Assembly: GCA_002105175.1 (NCBI GenBank)
Contig: MCGE01000014.1
Location: 434,001 to 498,000 of the forward strand
DNA from: Absidia repens
Taxonomy: Eukaryota > Mucoromycota > Mucoromycetes > Mucorales > Cunninghamellaceae
Length of the DNA stretch: 64,000 bases
Reading direction: 5' to 3'
The position numbers were made by a program, and so were the translations under genes. The notes beneath the pieces are model-generated. The model did no database searches. It was not told the DNA's origin and saw only the letters and a list, made by a program, of their open reading frames with translations. Position 1 is the first letter of the stretch. Every line of letters starts with the position of its first letter. Of this stretch, positions 11,571-23,591 are shown one piece after another.

Positions 11571-14500
11571 ATGGCATACCATGGTCAATATCAACATGAT
11601 CAATATGGAAATAATTCACCTCGACCTCCTCCAGTTACAAGATTCAATGACCACCCTTTGCAGAACTATGATTCTGGATTTCAAGATCATATCGGCAATG
11701 ACAGAATGAATCAACCTTTATTGAATAGTCCAATCGGTCATGCGCCGCACCCTCCTGACATGCATCGTCCTAACAATATTCATTTCAACAGTTCCGCAAC
11801 AGTGATTAGTGGTGGTGTTGGTGGTGGTATGATGGGCCCTCCTCCTATGAATGGTTTTCCTGCTGGTGGTGATGGTGGTGATCACCTACCTCATGTGGGT
11901 GAAGCTCCGCGAAGACAAGCCAGACGGTACAAAACGATCCGAAAAGTGAAACTGACAGGTGGCAACTTGGTGCTTGAAAATCCAGTCCCTACCAAATACT
12001 TGCAAAGCGTGACCCGTAGAGACGCGCACGAATTTACTCATATGCGATACACAGCGGCTACTTGTGATCCCTCAAAGTTTATTGAAGAAAAATACCAATT
12101 GCGACAACAATTGATGAACCGAAATACCGAACTATTTATCGTCCTGACCATGTATAATGTAAGTCATCTTATATTATTACTATTATTATTATTATTTTTT
12201 TTAAAAAAAAGGGTTAGTGATTGACTTTCTCTTTGTTGGCTATATTTCTAGGAAGATGAAGTTTTGTTCGCCAGAACTATGCACGGTGTGATGAAAAACG
12301 TGGCCCATCTTTGCTCTCGTGATAAGTCAAAAACTTGGGGGAATGGAAGTTGGGAAAAGGTGGTGGTTTGTATCGTCTCTGATGGGCGAACGAAAATACA
12401 TCCTCGAACTCTCTCTTTATTGGCTGCGTTAGGAGTATATCAAGATGGTAAGTAGAAATGGGGGAAAAGAAATTGTTATTTACGGTACATAAATGGCTGC
12501 ATTTTTTTTATACGCATATTACTCACATATATACATATTCTTTCCGCCGCCCTCCTTCTCTCAATTAAAAGGACTTGCGAAAAATGTTGTGGGTGACAAA
12601 CCAGTGACGGCCCACATCTATGAAGTAATAAAAAAAAAATGCATATTTTGCTTCTTCCTCATGCCATTGACAAACGTGCATTTTTTATTATTATTACTTG
12701 TAGCACACCACACAAATCTCCATTGATCCCGAAATGAATGTCAGAGGCGCCGAAAAAGGAATGATGCCATGCCAGATTTTGTTTTGTCTCAAAGAAAAAA
12801 ATCAAAAGAAAATCAACTCTCATCGATGGTTTTTCCAAGCCTTTGGTCCTTGTATTCGGCCAAACGTCTGTGTCCTTTTGGATGTCGGTACAAAGCCGGG
12901 TGGAACATCAATTTATCACTTGTGGAAGGCCTTTGACAGGAACTCATCATGTGCCGGTGCATGCGGAGAAGTACGTAAAGAAAGTGCAAATGTTGAAAAA
13001 GTTACTAATTAGAAATATATATTAGATTCGTGCATTGACGGCCGGTACAGCTCTTTTGAATCCTCTTGTGGCAGCACAAAACTTTGAATACAAGGTACAT
13101 TCCTTTTTCCTTTTTTTTTTTTTTTTTTTTTTGTTCCCAATGGAGGTGATTCTCATCGCTTTATGTATACATATATTGAATATATTTATTTGATTATAGA
13201 TGTCAAATATTTTGGATAAACCACTGGAATCTGTTTTTGGTTATATCTCCGTGCTTCCTGGAGCTTTCTCTGCTTACCGCTACACCGCACTCCAAAATGA
13301 TGTCAACGGTCATGGTCCTCTTGAAAAATATTTCCTTGGTGAAGTATTACATGGTAGTGATGCTGGAATTTTTGAAGCCAATATGTACCTTGCAGAAGAT
13401 CGTATCTTGTGTTATGAACTGGTTGCGAAAAAAGATGCATCTTGGACTTTACACTACGTCTCCAGTGCCTATGGTGAAACAGACGTGCCTGACAATGTAA
13501 GTGATCCATTTATTGATCCGTGCTGTGGGGGATATTTGTTTTTAAAGGCCGACTTAATTTTTCTTTTCTTCTTTTTTTAGGTTCCTGAATTCATCTCACA
13601 ACGACGACGATGGCTAAATGGCTCGTTCTTCGCTGGTATATACTCTATGGTGCATTGGCGAAAAGTATGGTCCTCTGATCACAACATCTTCCGGAAATTG
13701 TTTTTCATGATTGAAGATCTCTATCAACTGGTGAACTTGTTTTTCTCATGGTTTGCTCTGGTAAGGAAAATATCACACCCCGCTTGTCAGACGTTTATTA
13801 CTGCTTTATGTATGATAAATTAAAAATATGCTTAACATGCCTTTTTACTTTATAGGGAAATTACTACCTTGTGTTTTATATCATGTCCACAGCGATTTAT
13901 GACCCCGGACTGGCCAACAAGCCTTTTTCTGCCACTGTCGGTCAAGTCATTCATATTATCTTAAACTATATTTATCTCTTTTTGCTGGTGGTCCAATTCG
14001 TAAGTAGCCAATAATTTTGGACATAGTAGCTGTTACGACTTGAATATTATACTCACTCTCCTCCACCCCACCCCTTTTTTTTTCTCTTTGCAATGACTCT
14101 AGGTGCTTGCTTTGGGTAATCGTCCACAGGGTTTCAAAACGGCATACACTGTAATCATGGTTTGTCTAAGTGTGATTATGGCTTACGTAAGTCCAAGTTA
14201 TTATGATGCATCTAGTTGTTTTTAAACGAAAAGAAATGGCATCCTCACATTCTTTTTCATGTAGCTCCTCTTCTGTACTGGATGGATCACGTACGTCAGT
14301 ATATCCAGCGTCGTAGCATCTTGGCAGGATGCTGAAGGGACATTCATCACACTTCTCAAGCAATCTACCTTCCGCAATATTCTGGTCTCTGTTTGCTCAA
14401 CCTATATCATGTACTTTGTCTCAAGCTTTTTGTTTTTGGATCCCTGGCATATGTTCAGCAGTCTTCTACAATACGTTCTGATGTCCGCTAGCTTTGTCAA

Positions 14501-15042
14501 TATTCTCAACATTTACGCTTTCTGTAATACGCACGATGTGTCATGGGGGACCAAAGGGGATAATGGCGTCGCAACGGATCTTGGTGTAGTTAAAACGAAG
14601 AAAGATAAAGATGGTTCTCATACTGTTGAAGTGGAAGCACCAACCGAACAAAAGGATTTGAACGAGCAATACGAAGAAGCATTACTGGATTTAAAGAAGG
14701 TGGTCAAGGTAGAAGAGCAACATCGCGATGCAAAAACGAAGCAAGAAGATTATTACAAGGCATTCCGAACTCGTTTGGTGCTGGGCTGGATCCTCTCCAA
14801 TATGATTTTGGTGGTGGCGATCACAAATACCTCGAACCTTTGGAGTGATAATCTGAAAAATACCCGTGCGGACTACTATATGGTAAGGAACAGCAACAAG
14901 GAATGAGATTGAGGAAAACAGAAGGACTGATCATATCTTTTTTAATTCTTAGGGTGCTCTATTGTGGAGTGTTGCTGGTTTGGCTGCCATTCGATTTGTG
15001 GGTTCTTGCTTGTACTTGGTTCTCAAGATCTTTACTGGCTAA
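11571..15042 (+). CDS. Chitin synthase, class I/II type
   Basis: Processive family 2 glycosyltransferase that makes chitin from UDP-GlcNAc at the plasma membrane. 861 residues in eleven exons: 11571-12158, 12252-12447, 12572-12624, 12704-12970, 13026-13094, 13200-13496, 13581-13760, 13856-13999, 14103-14186, 14265-14882 and 14953-15042, all in phase. A Pro/Gly/His-rich soluble head (1-120) is followed by the chitin synthase N-terminal domain and the catalytic domain. Seen there are [56 protein letters not shown] and the product-binding QRRRW (about residues 497-501). Several membrane segments follow, with a charged, coiled-coil-like insert (about 740-800) before the last two. No myosin motor or extra N-terminal TM is present, which argues for class I/II. 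ATG 11571 is the first in-frame ATG. Confidence 0.95.
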
Positions 15043-15911
15043 AAAATGCCATTTTTAATTTGTTATACATTTTACATACATATATATACATATTATTCCT
15101 ATTTTTACATTATTTGATTGTATCTATTTTTGATAGAACCAATGACTTTATCACTTTTTTTTTTTTTTACCACTGGCTTATCATTACTATCATTTATTTC
15201 TACAATTCATCTTCTTATAACCAAATAAACTAAATCTCTAGAACTTACTATAGCCTTTTCAAACAGAAAATGTTTTATTATTATATGATAGTTAAGTAAG
15301 AGATTGGCTATCTAATGTAATAGGTAACTAGATATTGGTATGCATAGAGAATTTTTGATATTCATCTTGTGAGAAGGATCAGATGTGAATGGATTATAAA
15401 CGTGTGGCACAATGCAGCAAAGACCAAGATTTTTCGTCTCACGGGAAATTGCTGAATTTTTTTTTTTTGTTATTTGGCTGTAAAACTTTAAATCACGTAA
15501 TATGATTTTATAATAAAAAAAAAAAAATTCTAAATCATTTGAAGTTGATCGGCTTTGGATGAGGGGTCGAGGAATTGCATGTTGCAAAAAAAGGAATTTC
15601 TCATTTTGTATTTACTAGAGAAAGCGCAAACCAACGAGAGAGGTGTGGTGTCAGAAAAATACCACTGGGTCAACCAAGTCGTAAGAGGATAGAAACGGAG
15701 AATAAATAATGACGGTTGATATCTGATATGTAGGATGCGCTATGAATAAAACGAAAATACTGGAACCAAATGAAGTAAGATTGTACTACATTAATTGATA
15801 TCGCTTTTTCTTATAAATATCGGGATGGTCAGAGCGAAATAAAACCATATCGAAATCTCGTTTAGTTTTATTCTCGTATTTTATTATACAGTTTCCCTAC
15901 AAAACAAGAGG

Positions 15912-16620
15912 GGAAAATATCAATTCAAATCCCGCACACGTGGATATTTATGTACTCCATTGTTTTTTTTCGTTACTCTTTCTTTTCTTTTTCTCATCAC
16001 CATGGTGCCTTTTTGAGGTAATGTTGGACTTAGATTAGTGTCAGGGCTAGTTTAGAAGGGTTTTTAGAACAGGGATTACAAGTTGCATGGGAAAACCCTT
16101 TCATTTTGGATTCAGGATTTTGGGCCCACCATTGGTTGGCTTTTTCGAGCCTCCAATATCTTAGTTTAGTGTTAGTTTGTCATATTCTGTATAAATATCT
16201 GAATAAAAATAAAGCATATCTCATTTTACTTGCTTCAATGAAAAATGACTCATTGGTCTCATTCATGTCTTGTACAATAGATTCCTTTTTTACTACCATC
16301 ATCCTTTAGATGAACTTTGACCATTGTTATGTTTCAATGAAAGATATCCATTTATAGCCCTTCTCATGACTTAACTGTCCTGTATATTATTAGATATCTT
16401 TTTACAGTTATTTCTTTAGATTAGTGTCGACAACTGTTATGTTTAATAAAAAATATCTTTCTTGTGTCTCATCTACATTTTACAGCCGTCCCTTTAGATT
16501 AGTGTTTGTCATTTTTTTGGTTCTCACCCCCCCCCATGGCCTCCCTCATGCGACCTTCAATAGATTCCCTTTTAATGTGTTTTTGATGTATGTTGCTAAC
16601 GTAGCTTACGCTTAGGGATA
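15912..16620 (+). repeat. Dispersed repeat family, copy 2
   Basis: Opens with GAAAATAT...AAATCCCGCACACGTGG (15912-15943), a pyrimidine tract, then the conserved core 16015-16250 (GACTTAGATTAGTGTCAG, CAGGGATTACAA, ACCATTGGTTGGCTT, AATAAAAATAAAG, TTCAATGAAAAATG). It continues with at least two more degenerate modules that restart with TTCAATGAAAGATATC near 16333 and TTTAATAAAAAATATC near 16441. Non-coding. Confidence 0.85.
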
Positions 16621-17157
16621 TTTCCTTAGTAGTTTTATTGTTTTTAGTGTGTTTTGCGAATTCCGCTCTCTAGACTCAAATGAAATGCCCTCCTGCGTCT
16701 ACTCTATCTTTATATCAATAGATTAAGGCGCTGTGTAGTCTCCCATATATAAAAGAGGATGCGTCCAAATTTACATCCAACTTCGTTTACTCTCTCCATG
16801 CCTAAAGTATCATAGATGATACTGGGAGGTGGAAAAAGAAAATAGGGTATTCGCAGTACGAGATTTTATAGTCAACAGTAAATGTTTTTACGAGAAGTAT
16901 TATTATTTGGGATTAATCTGATATGGATCTTTAATATACTGTACGTCGAGGGATTATTATTGCGGTTTACTGTGTTAACGTATCTGTTGATGTCTATGAT
17001 TGGGTAATCATACATAAGTGATTCCATATATTAAACAAAAAAAGACATAGCTACCTAATAAAAAGACTACAAGGGAGTGTGTATCAAATGGTAGTTGATC
17101 ATGGAGCATAAAGTATACTACTGAAAAAGGAAATCCTTTTTTATCCAGCCAAGTAAG

Positions 17158-17170
17158 GCGGGATTTGAAT
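17158..17170 (+). promoter_or_regulatory. GCGGGATTT promoter motif upstream of eL14
   Basis: GCGGGATTTGAAT lies about 90 nt before the eL14 start codon. The same core occurs near 28118, 44984 (reverse) and 60085 upstream of other genes, and at the head of the dispersed repeats. Its role is inferred from position only. Confidence 0.4.
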
Positions 17171-17256
17171 TACTGACGCTGGCAAAGCGAATTCCTTTGG
17201 ACTATCAATTTTTAACTTCGATCTTTCTCTTTCCTTTGACTTTTATCTTTATCAAT

Positions 17257-18135
17257 ATGGTGGTAAGAGAGAAAATAATGAAAAGAGTATTATACGTGGA
17301 TTGGGTAGAAAAGGATGGGTAGATTGTATAAATGGATGGATGAATGGATGAATGGATGGATGAACATACTGGATGGGCGATGGGCCAGATAGAAAAAAAA
17401 GTAGCTCATGCCAGGGATTTTTGATGCAAACGATTGTTGGTCATTGAATGGATTTGGACGTTTGGAGGACTGATTTTGAACAAGAAATATTTATTGACAT
17501 ATATATTACACTTCTTTTATTTTTTATAGCAAGGTGCTTTCAAACGCGAAGTCCAAGTTGGTCGTATCGTTCTCCTCAACACTGGCGCTGATGCTGGTAA
17601 ATTGGCCGTTATCATCGAAATCATTGATCACCGACGTGTAAGTTCGTCTAACCGCAAAAATACGACAGAGCAGAGGATATTGTGTTGAAATCTCATTCCA
17701 GCGAGTGAACCTTTGACTAACTTTATTCTTGGTTTTTCGTTTCTTTAAAAAATTATGATATTAGGCTCTTATCGACGGTCCTACCACTGGTGTCGCTCGT
17801 CAACCCTTCTCTTACAACCATTTGACTTTGACTCCTTTGGTCGTCAAGGATCTTCCTCGTGGTGCTGGTGAAAAGGTCGTCAAGAAGTACTTGGCTAAGC
17901 ATGATACTCTTGCCAACTGGGAAAAGACTGCCTGGGCCCAAAAGATCGCTACCCGCAAGACTCGTGCCTCTTTGTCGGACTTCGACCGCTTCAAGGTCCA
18001 AAAGTTGAAGAGCCAAGTAAGTATCTCTTAATCTATGGTATGTTTTATCTGTAACTAATGTTTTTTATCTTCTTTTTACAGCGTCGTTTCGCTCTTGGCT
18101 CTGCCATTGCCCAAGCCAAGAAGCAATCTGCTTAA
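17257..18135 (+). CDS. RPL14: 60S ribosomal protein eL14
   Basis: Large-subunit ribosomal protein, 139 residues, close to the yeast length of 138. Four exons: 17257-17262 (only six coding bases, Met-Val), 17530-17637, 17765-18016 and 18082-18135. The first intron is long for this window (267 nt) and contains a GGAT/GAAT tetranucleotide repeat at about 17333-17366. The protein shows the KOW-like start [19 protein letters not shown], then DGPTTGV and [14 protein letters not shown] in the middle, and a basic C-terminal helix ending AQAKKQSA. The tiny first coding exon is needed because the second exon has no ATG ahead of its conserved part; the phases agree. Long first introns near the start codon are common in fungal ribosomal protein genes. 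Confidence 0.95.
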
Positions 18136-18414
18136 ATAGTATAGTCCCCACTTTTATTTATGTTGTATACTTTTAGTAAACTCAATTGCTGCTTCAATAA
18201 ACAATCTTTTATATTCAAATTACTGATATGTCGGATATTACTGAAATGCAGGATGGGATGGGATGTCTTCCAGTTTGTGATCTTACCCATAGGGTTGTAT
18301 GGCATGGCGGCGTTTGAAAAGTTTTGCGGCCTCTGCGATAAAATACTGTACGCTTGACATTTTATTTGTGGTCACCATTTTTTTTTTCTTTGTTGAACGG
18401 ATACACCTTACTCA

Positions 18415-21400
18415 ATGCCTCAAGGACAGCGGGAAACTGTAGGCGCTACGCCATTAGCGCATCAGCGGGCCTTGATACCATCCTCTGTAATGAACTTCCC
18501 TCTTCAACGTTTGATGGCAACAACAGTCCTCGTTTTTTTGCAAGCAATCAAGATCTATTATGTCGCTAGGATTATAACAGCAACAACTCCAGAATTATAT
18601 GATGACTCTTATCGCTGGTGCTCATTTTTGGATGCGATGTTTATTGTTGCCTTGTACATATTTCGCATTCCTTGGTTGCAGTTCACTCTACTGAAATCTT
18701 TGATACTGATCGCTGGGTCTATATTTATCAATGGCATGATCTTTAGCTTGATCTTTGGTGACCCTCAGGTAAGGGGAAAAAATAGCTCAAATGCCGTGTT
18801 ATTTGTGTATTGATTTCTCTATAAACCATTTAGTTTTTACTTGGAAGTGCCCTCTTTAAACTGTATTTTGGTAAGTCTACCAAACGACTTGCTCTAGAAC
18901 GGAATTAACTTTATTATTGTTTTGATAGGCAATTCATTGGGCCAACAACTTGGTGTATCACACGCGACAATCGTTAACGTCAAGGACATTCTCTTCGATC
19001 CTTCGCATATAATGGGAAAGCACACGGTTCATATTCTACCTTATGGGTAAGCAGCAAACAAAACGCTTCTGGAAGACCTGTATAAGCTAACATTACGATG
19101 TCTAACTGACATATTTTTCTATTCTATAGGACCGCAAAGCTCAACCCAAATGACGAATACTACTGTTTACAATCCTTCGAAATTGGAAAAGTCGACATAT
19201 ATATCCCTATCGTTTTGAACAACACTATTCCAACTGCAATCACTGTATCGCATTACGACTTTGACTCCCACTCAACCGGTACTCACAGCTACTCTGGGGA
19301 CAAGATACAACGCGCAACGGAGATCGGTCAGGGCAAACAAGGGCTGGAATACTATTATATTCGTGTCAACAAACCAGGAGTATACAAACTCGACAAAATT
19401 GCTAGTAAGGATGGCTCTCTTGTGCGTCTCTATTCTCGGCTGGCGTTTGTGTTTACCTGCCCCATGGCTCGCTTCGAAGCTTCTGGTGTGATTGACTATT
19501 GTGAAAACAGCAAGGATTCGATGCAGCTTCATGTCACTGGTGTCCCTCCTCTGAAAGTCGAATATATCCGTCGCGTGGGTAGTTCTGTCAGTGCGCTCAA
19601 ACTCGATCATATTCAACCAATGGATCAATCATTTGACTCCCCGTTAACTCGTTTTACTTCCGGCCTGCAAGACGCGGATCCTACTTTTTTCACCCCCTCT
19701 CAGCACTCTGATTACAACTGGGCTTCTCTACAACATCACTCTATACAACTAAACTTGACCTTTGACATTACTCAGAACTATGAATATCAACTACATCGTG
19801 TGGTGGACGGTGCTGGGAACGTGGTGGACCTTTCAGAAACTCCCAAGCAGGTATTCAAAATACATGGTCCTCCCTCTATCCAATTTACTTGTGATGCAAA
19901 AGATCCTATCAAATTACTTATTGGGGAAGACTCCGTCGGTGCGCCGCTACATGTGAAAGGATCCGGCCCTTATTCGGTGACCTATGAATATACTGGTGAA
20001 CATTTAGCAGAGGCGTATGACGACACAGTGGACAAAACCAAAAAGGCGGAAAAAAAGAATTTGACAATCAAAGGGAATGGATCCACTACATTGAATTTGA
20101 AGGCTCCTGGTGAATATCGGTTGCTATCGGTCAGTGATCAATTTTGTAAAGGTGATGTGCTCTTCCCTTCGACTTGCCAGGTGGTTCAACCCCCATTGCC
20201 TGCCGTCAAGCTACAATCAACACCTATCCCTCTGAATGTTCCAGTGGCAGCGATATTGGTATGCGTTTTGTGGTAGAATTTCAAGGTAGCCCTCCATATG
20301 CATTGCATTACTCTGTGATCAAGAAAAATGGCCGCCGCAAGCAAGCTATTGATCGTCAAATATCAACTGACCACTCCCGTCATATCTTTACTTATTTACC
20401 AACATCTAGCGGGTAAGTTACCAAAAAAAAAAAAAAAAAAAAAAGGAGTGGGGTGGAGTGGGGCGTGAGAAGACTCAATGATCCACAGGAAGAAATTAAT
20501 TAATTTTTTTTTTTTTTTTTTTTGTGCTAGGGAATACACTTATGAATTCAAAACCTTGGCAGATCTCCATTACAATCAAGATCCTAATATTGCACCCATC
20601 AAACAGGTTGTCCATCCTCAGCCTGATGCCAAATTTGAAGAAAACTCGGCTATAAAGCGAACATGTCTTGGTGAAGAAATGAATCTGTCTGTCAGGCTGA
20701 TCGGTACTGCTCCATTTACTTTGGTTTGGGTCTATGACAATCAAGTGTATTCCAATGTAGTATCTGGTGAATATCATGATATTACTCTGCCACCTTTTGA
20801 AGTAGCCGGCCGTCACATTGTTTCTTTAATCAAGGTATATACTGAAGAGAAGCTTGAAAATTACATTGGTTGTGGACACTGACTATTTTTTTTTAAATGC
20901 TGTAGATTGAAGATGCCAATGGTTGCTCCAAGGATTTGGATTCTCGTGATGTAGTTATTGATGTTCGACGTGATCGGCCCATGGCATCCTTTTACACTGA
21001 CGACCAGAATGACAAGACGGTGTATATTGCTGAAGGTGAAAGCACGATGCTACCTTTACGACTAACTGGTGAAGGGCCTTGGGACGTTACTTATCGACAT
21101 GTGCACAAGAAAACCGACCGAACTGAAACCAAGACATTCGTTGATCCAAACCCAGAACTACTAGTTAGCAAAGTGGGACGATATGAATTGATAAAGGTGG
21201 TGGACTCAATTTGCGAAGGGGATGCGTTACGACCTGATTACACTGTTCAATGGATGGAACGACCTGCTCTTGCCTTAGCCGAAGATCAGGTGACTTTACG
21301 TGCTGACCATTTGTATGAACGATCTGCGGTGTGCCAACATGCAGATGATGCAGTGGATATCAAGTTTACTGGTCAAGGTCCCTTTACCTGCGCCTATGAT

Positions 21401-22659
21401 ACACTCCGAAGTACTTTGGATTCCTCTTCTAGCGTATTTAGCCGGCGCGATTCTGGTGTCAAATTGGAACAGCAAGAATTAACAACGGGTCTCGCCAAAA
21501 CTCGTGTCCCTCTTCGTACTGACTTGGCTGGAATATATCGATACACCTTCAACAAACTGTCGGATCAAAGCTATCAGCAGCCATTTACGCCGTCACCACT
21601 CATCCGACTTGAACAAACTGTGTACGCATCGCCTACTGTCCAATTTGCCGACAAGTCATCCTCCCCTAGAAAAATGTGCGTTGGCGACTCTTTGACGTCT
21701 GCTGAAGAACCCATCTGGGCGGAAGCTACTGGTCAAGCTCCCTTCACGGTCTCTATTCGGGTCAGCCAACAGGATACTCAAAAGTTTGTCGTCATGGAAA
21801 ATGTAGGATCCACTCGATTTGCTTTGGATTTACCTGGCACTATGGAGCTTTCTGGGCAATACCATGTGGAACTGATCCGTGTTGAAGATGCCAATGGGTG
21901 TGCTTCTGATGTTGGTGGTTTACCCAATACATTTATGGTGATTGATGCTCTAGGAATTGCCACAATAACACCCATGAATGCCTGTGGGGATGTATGTGTC
22001 GGAGATCAGTTGGAATATAGTTTATCTGGAGAAGGACCTTTTACCGTTGGTATGCTATGAACCCCTCAATGGAACGCTCAATAGAAAACCAGTATTAACT
22101 CATCTTTTTTTTTTTATTATTACATAGCATATGAATTTGATGGACGATCCGAAACTGTGAAGTCTACTTCTACCAAATTGTCAATGATTGCAGACAAGCC
22201 GGGTCATTTAATGATACTCTCGGTCGGCAACCAACGCAACAAATGTCAATCTTTCCCGAAACAATTGTCCAGCGAAATCCATCAACTTCCCTCATCCTAT
22301 GTCAGCGGCGGTGGGGAAATCATAGAAAGTATTCAGGATGGTGACATGGTGCAAGCGGTAGTGGATCTCGTGGGAACGCCTCCTTTTGATTTTGAATGGA
22401 AGCGAAGTGAATTGATTTGGGATCATGCAAAGAAACATCATCGCAAGGGCCGGATCCTCGAAAGCCATGTTGTCCACGGTGTCAATGATTATCAGTATCT
22501 TATCAATACATCTGTCGAAGGTGTCATAGAGGTAAAAATCGCTGCCCCCACATACACATAAAAAAAAAGTGCTAGGCTGGAGAAACTGATCTTTATTTAT
22601 ATATCATATAGGTCGTTAGTATCAAGGACCGTTATTGTCAATATCCCCGTGTAGATTAG
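18415..22659 (+). CDS. POM152: Nucleoporin Pom152, with an apparent one-base frameshift
   Basis: Integral pore-membrane protein of the nuclear pore luminal ring. Exons: 18415-18768, 18834-18870, 18929-19046, 19130-20412, 20531-20834, 20906-22049, 22128-22531 and 22612-22659. Membrane segments sit near the N-terminus (about residues 25-120). A long luminal region of repeated Ig-like units follows, each with a pattern like GEGPFTV / GSPPYALHY and a closing D..G(C) segment, for example EDANGCSKD and EDANGCASD. Within exon 4 the frame changes at about 20226-20231 (sequence ATCCCTCT) with no usable intron: before it the frame gives AVKLQSTPIP, after it the frame gives SECSSGSDIGMRF, and both match the repeat pattern. 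The summed coding length is one base short of a multiple of three; one more base would give about 1230 residues. All other exons are intact, so a sequence or assembly error is more likely than a dead gene. Confidence 0.88.
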
Positions 22660-23204
22660 TTATCCCATATTGTTATTCTTCATCCTTCCATTTTGATCCA
22701 TTTGATCTTTATTTTACTACATACTATATAAATATATATCTATATACATTGACACACACACACACATACACACATACACACATTTGATTTCACATATTAT
22801 TCATATCATCACCAACAAATAATAATAAATAAAAATATAGTTTATTTCGAATTGTAGAATTTCATTTGTAATAATAGGCAAAATGTCATATGTGAAGGGA
22901 GACAGAGGATGGTTAGATGACATGAAGGATTGTGCTGATGAAATGAGGGGACATGTAAAAGGTAAATGAAGGGAATGTATAGAGGGAATGGACTATGTAC
23001 TTGTTTATTGCATGTGTGGGTTTTGGGATATTTATTTTCTACAGTGTACAACGAAAATGGGGACCAATAATAATAATAAAAAAAAAAAAAAAAAAAAAAA
23101 AACGGGGTGAATGGGTCTAAAAATCAACTATGTACTTCGGGAAGATAAACGAATGCATACTGAGGGATAATAGAGGCGGGAAAAAAAAAACGAACGGATC
23201 AATG
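22660..23204. other. Convergent intergenic region
   Basis: 3' flanks of POM152 and of the converging Q-rich gene. It contains an ACACAC/ACATAC microsatellite at about 22751-22782 and a poly(A) run near 23078-23101. No gene seen. Confidence 0.5.
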
Positions 23205-23557
23205 CTATTTCGTTGAGAATGAAGATGTGGGATAAGGGAGACGATAGGGTTGTTGTTGTGGAGGGGAAGAATGATAATGATGGCCAGGCCAGTCACTAGA
23301 AGATCGACGAGATTCGATTTGAGGCAATGATGGTTTTGGAATGGGGGTGGTTGGTATGGCTGGATCGACAGTGTCCTTTAAGAAAGCAGTAAGAGGGGGC
23401 TGATGATGAGGGTGGTGTTGTTGTTGTTGTACAGACGACGATAAAACAGGTGCTGCCGGCTCCTCCGAAAGAGGTGCGGAAGGCGAATGACTGCCTTGCT
23501 TGGACATGAGTTGTGTACCATGAGGCTGTTGAGACTAGATTATCATACATGGAAACC

Positions 23558-23591
<34 letters not shown>

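Larger units (their letters stand above)
15043..17256. other. 2.2 kb gene-poor stretch
   Basis: 3' flank of the chitin synthase, then repeat copy 2 (about 15912-16620), then the promoter of eL14. There is an 18 nt inverted repeat, AGTATCAT-AG-ATGATACT, at 16806-16823 and a TATATAAAAG box near 16752 with no recognisable gene after it. No gene seen. Confidence 0.6.

Noticed and set aside
20146..20250. A hidden intron to explain the POM152 frame change
   Set aside because: Candidate donor/acceptor pairs either give the wrong phase or remove a conserved repeat core; a one-base indel fits better.
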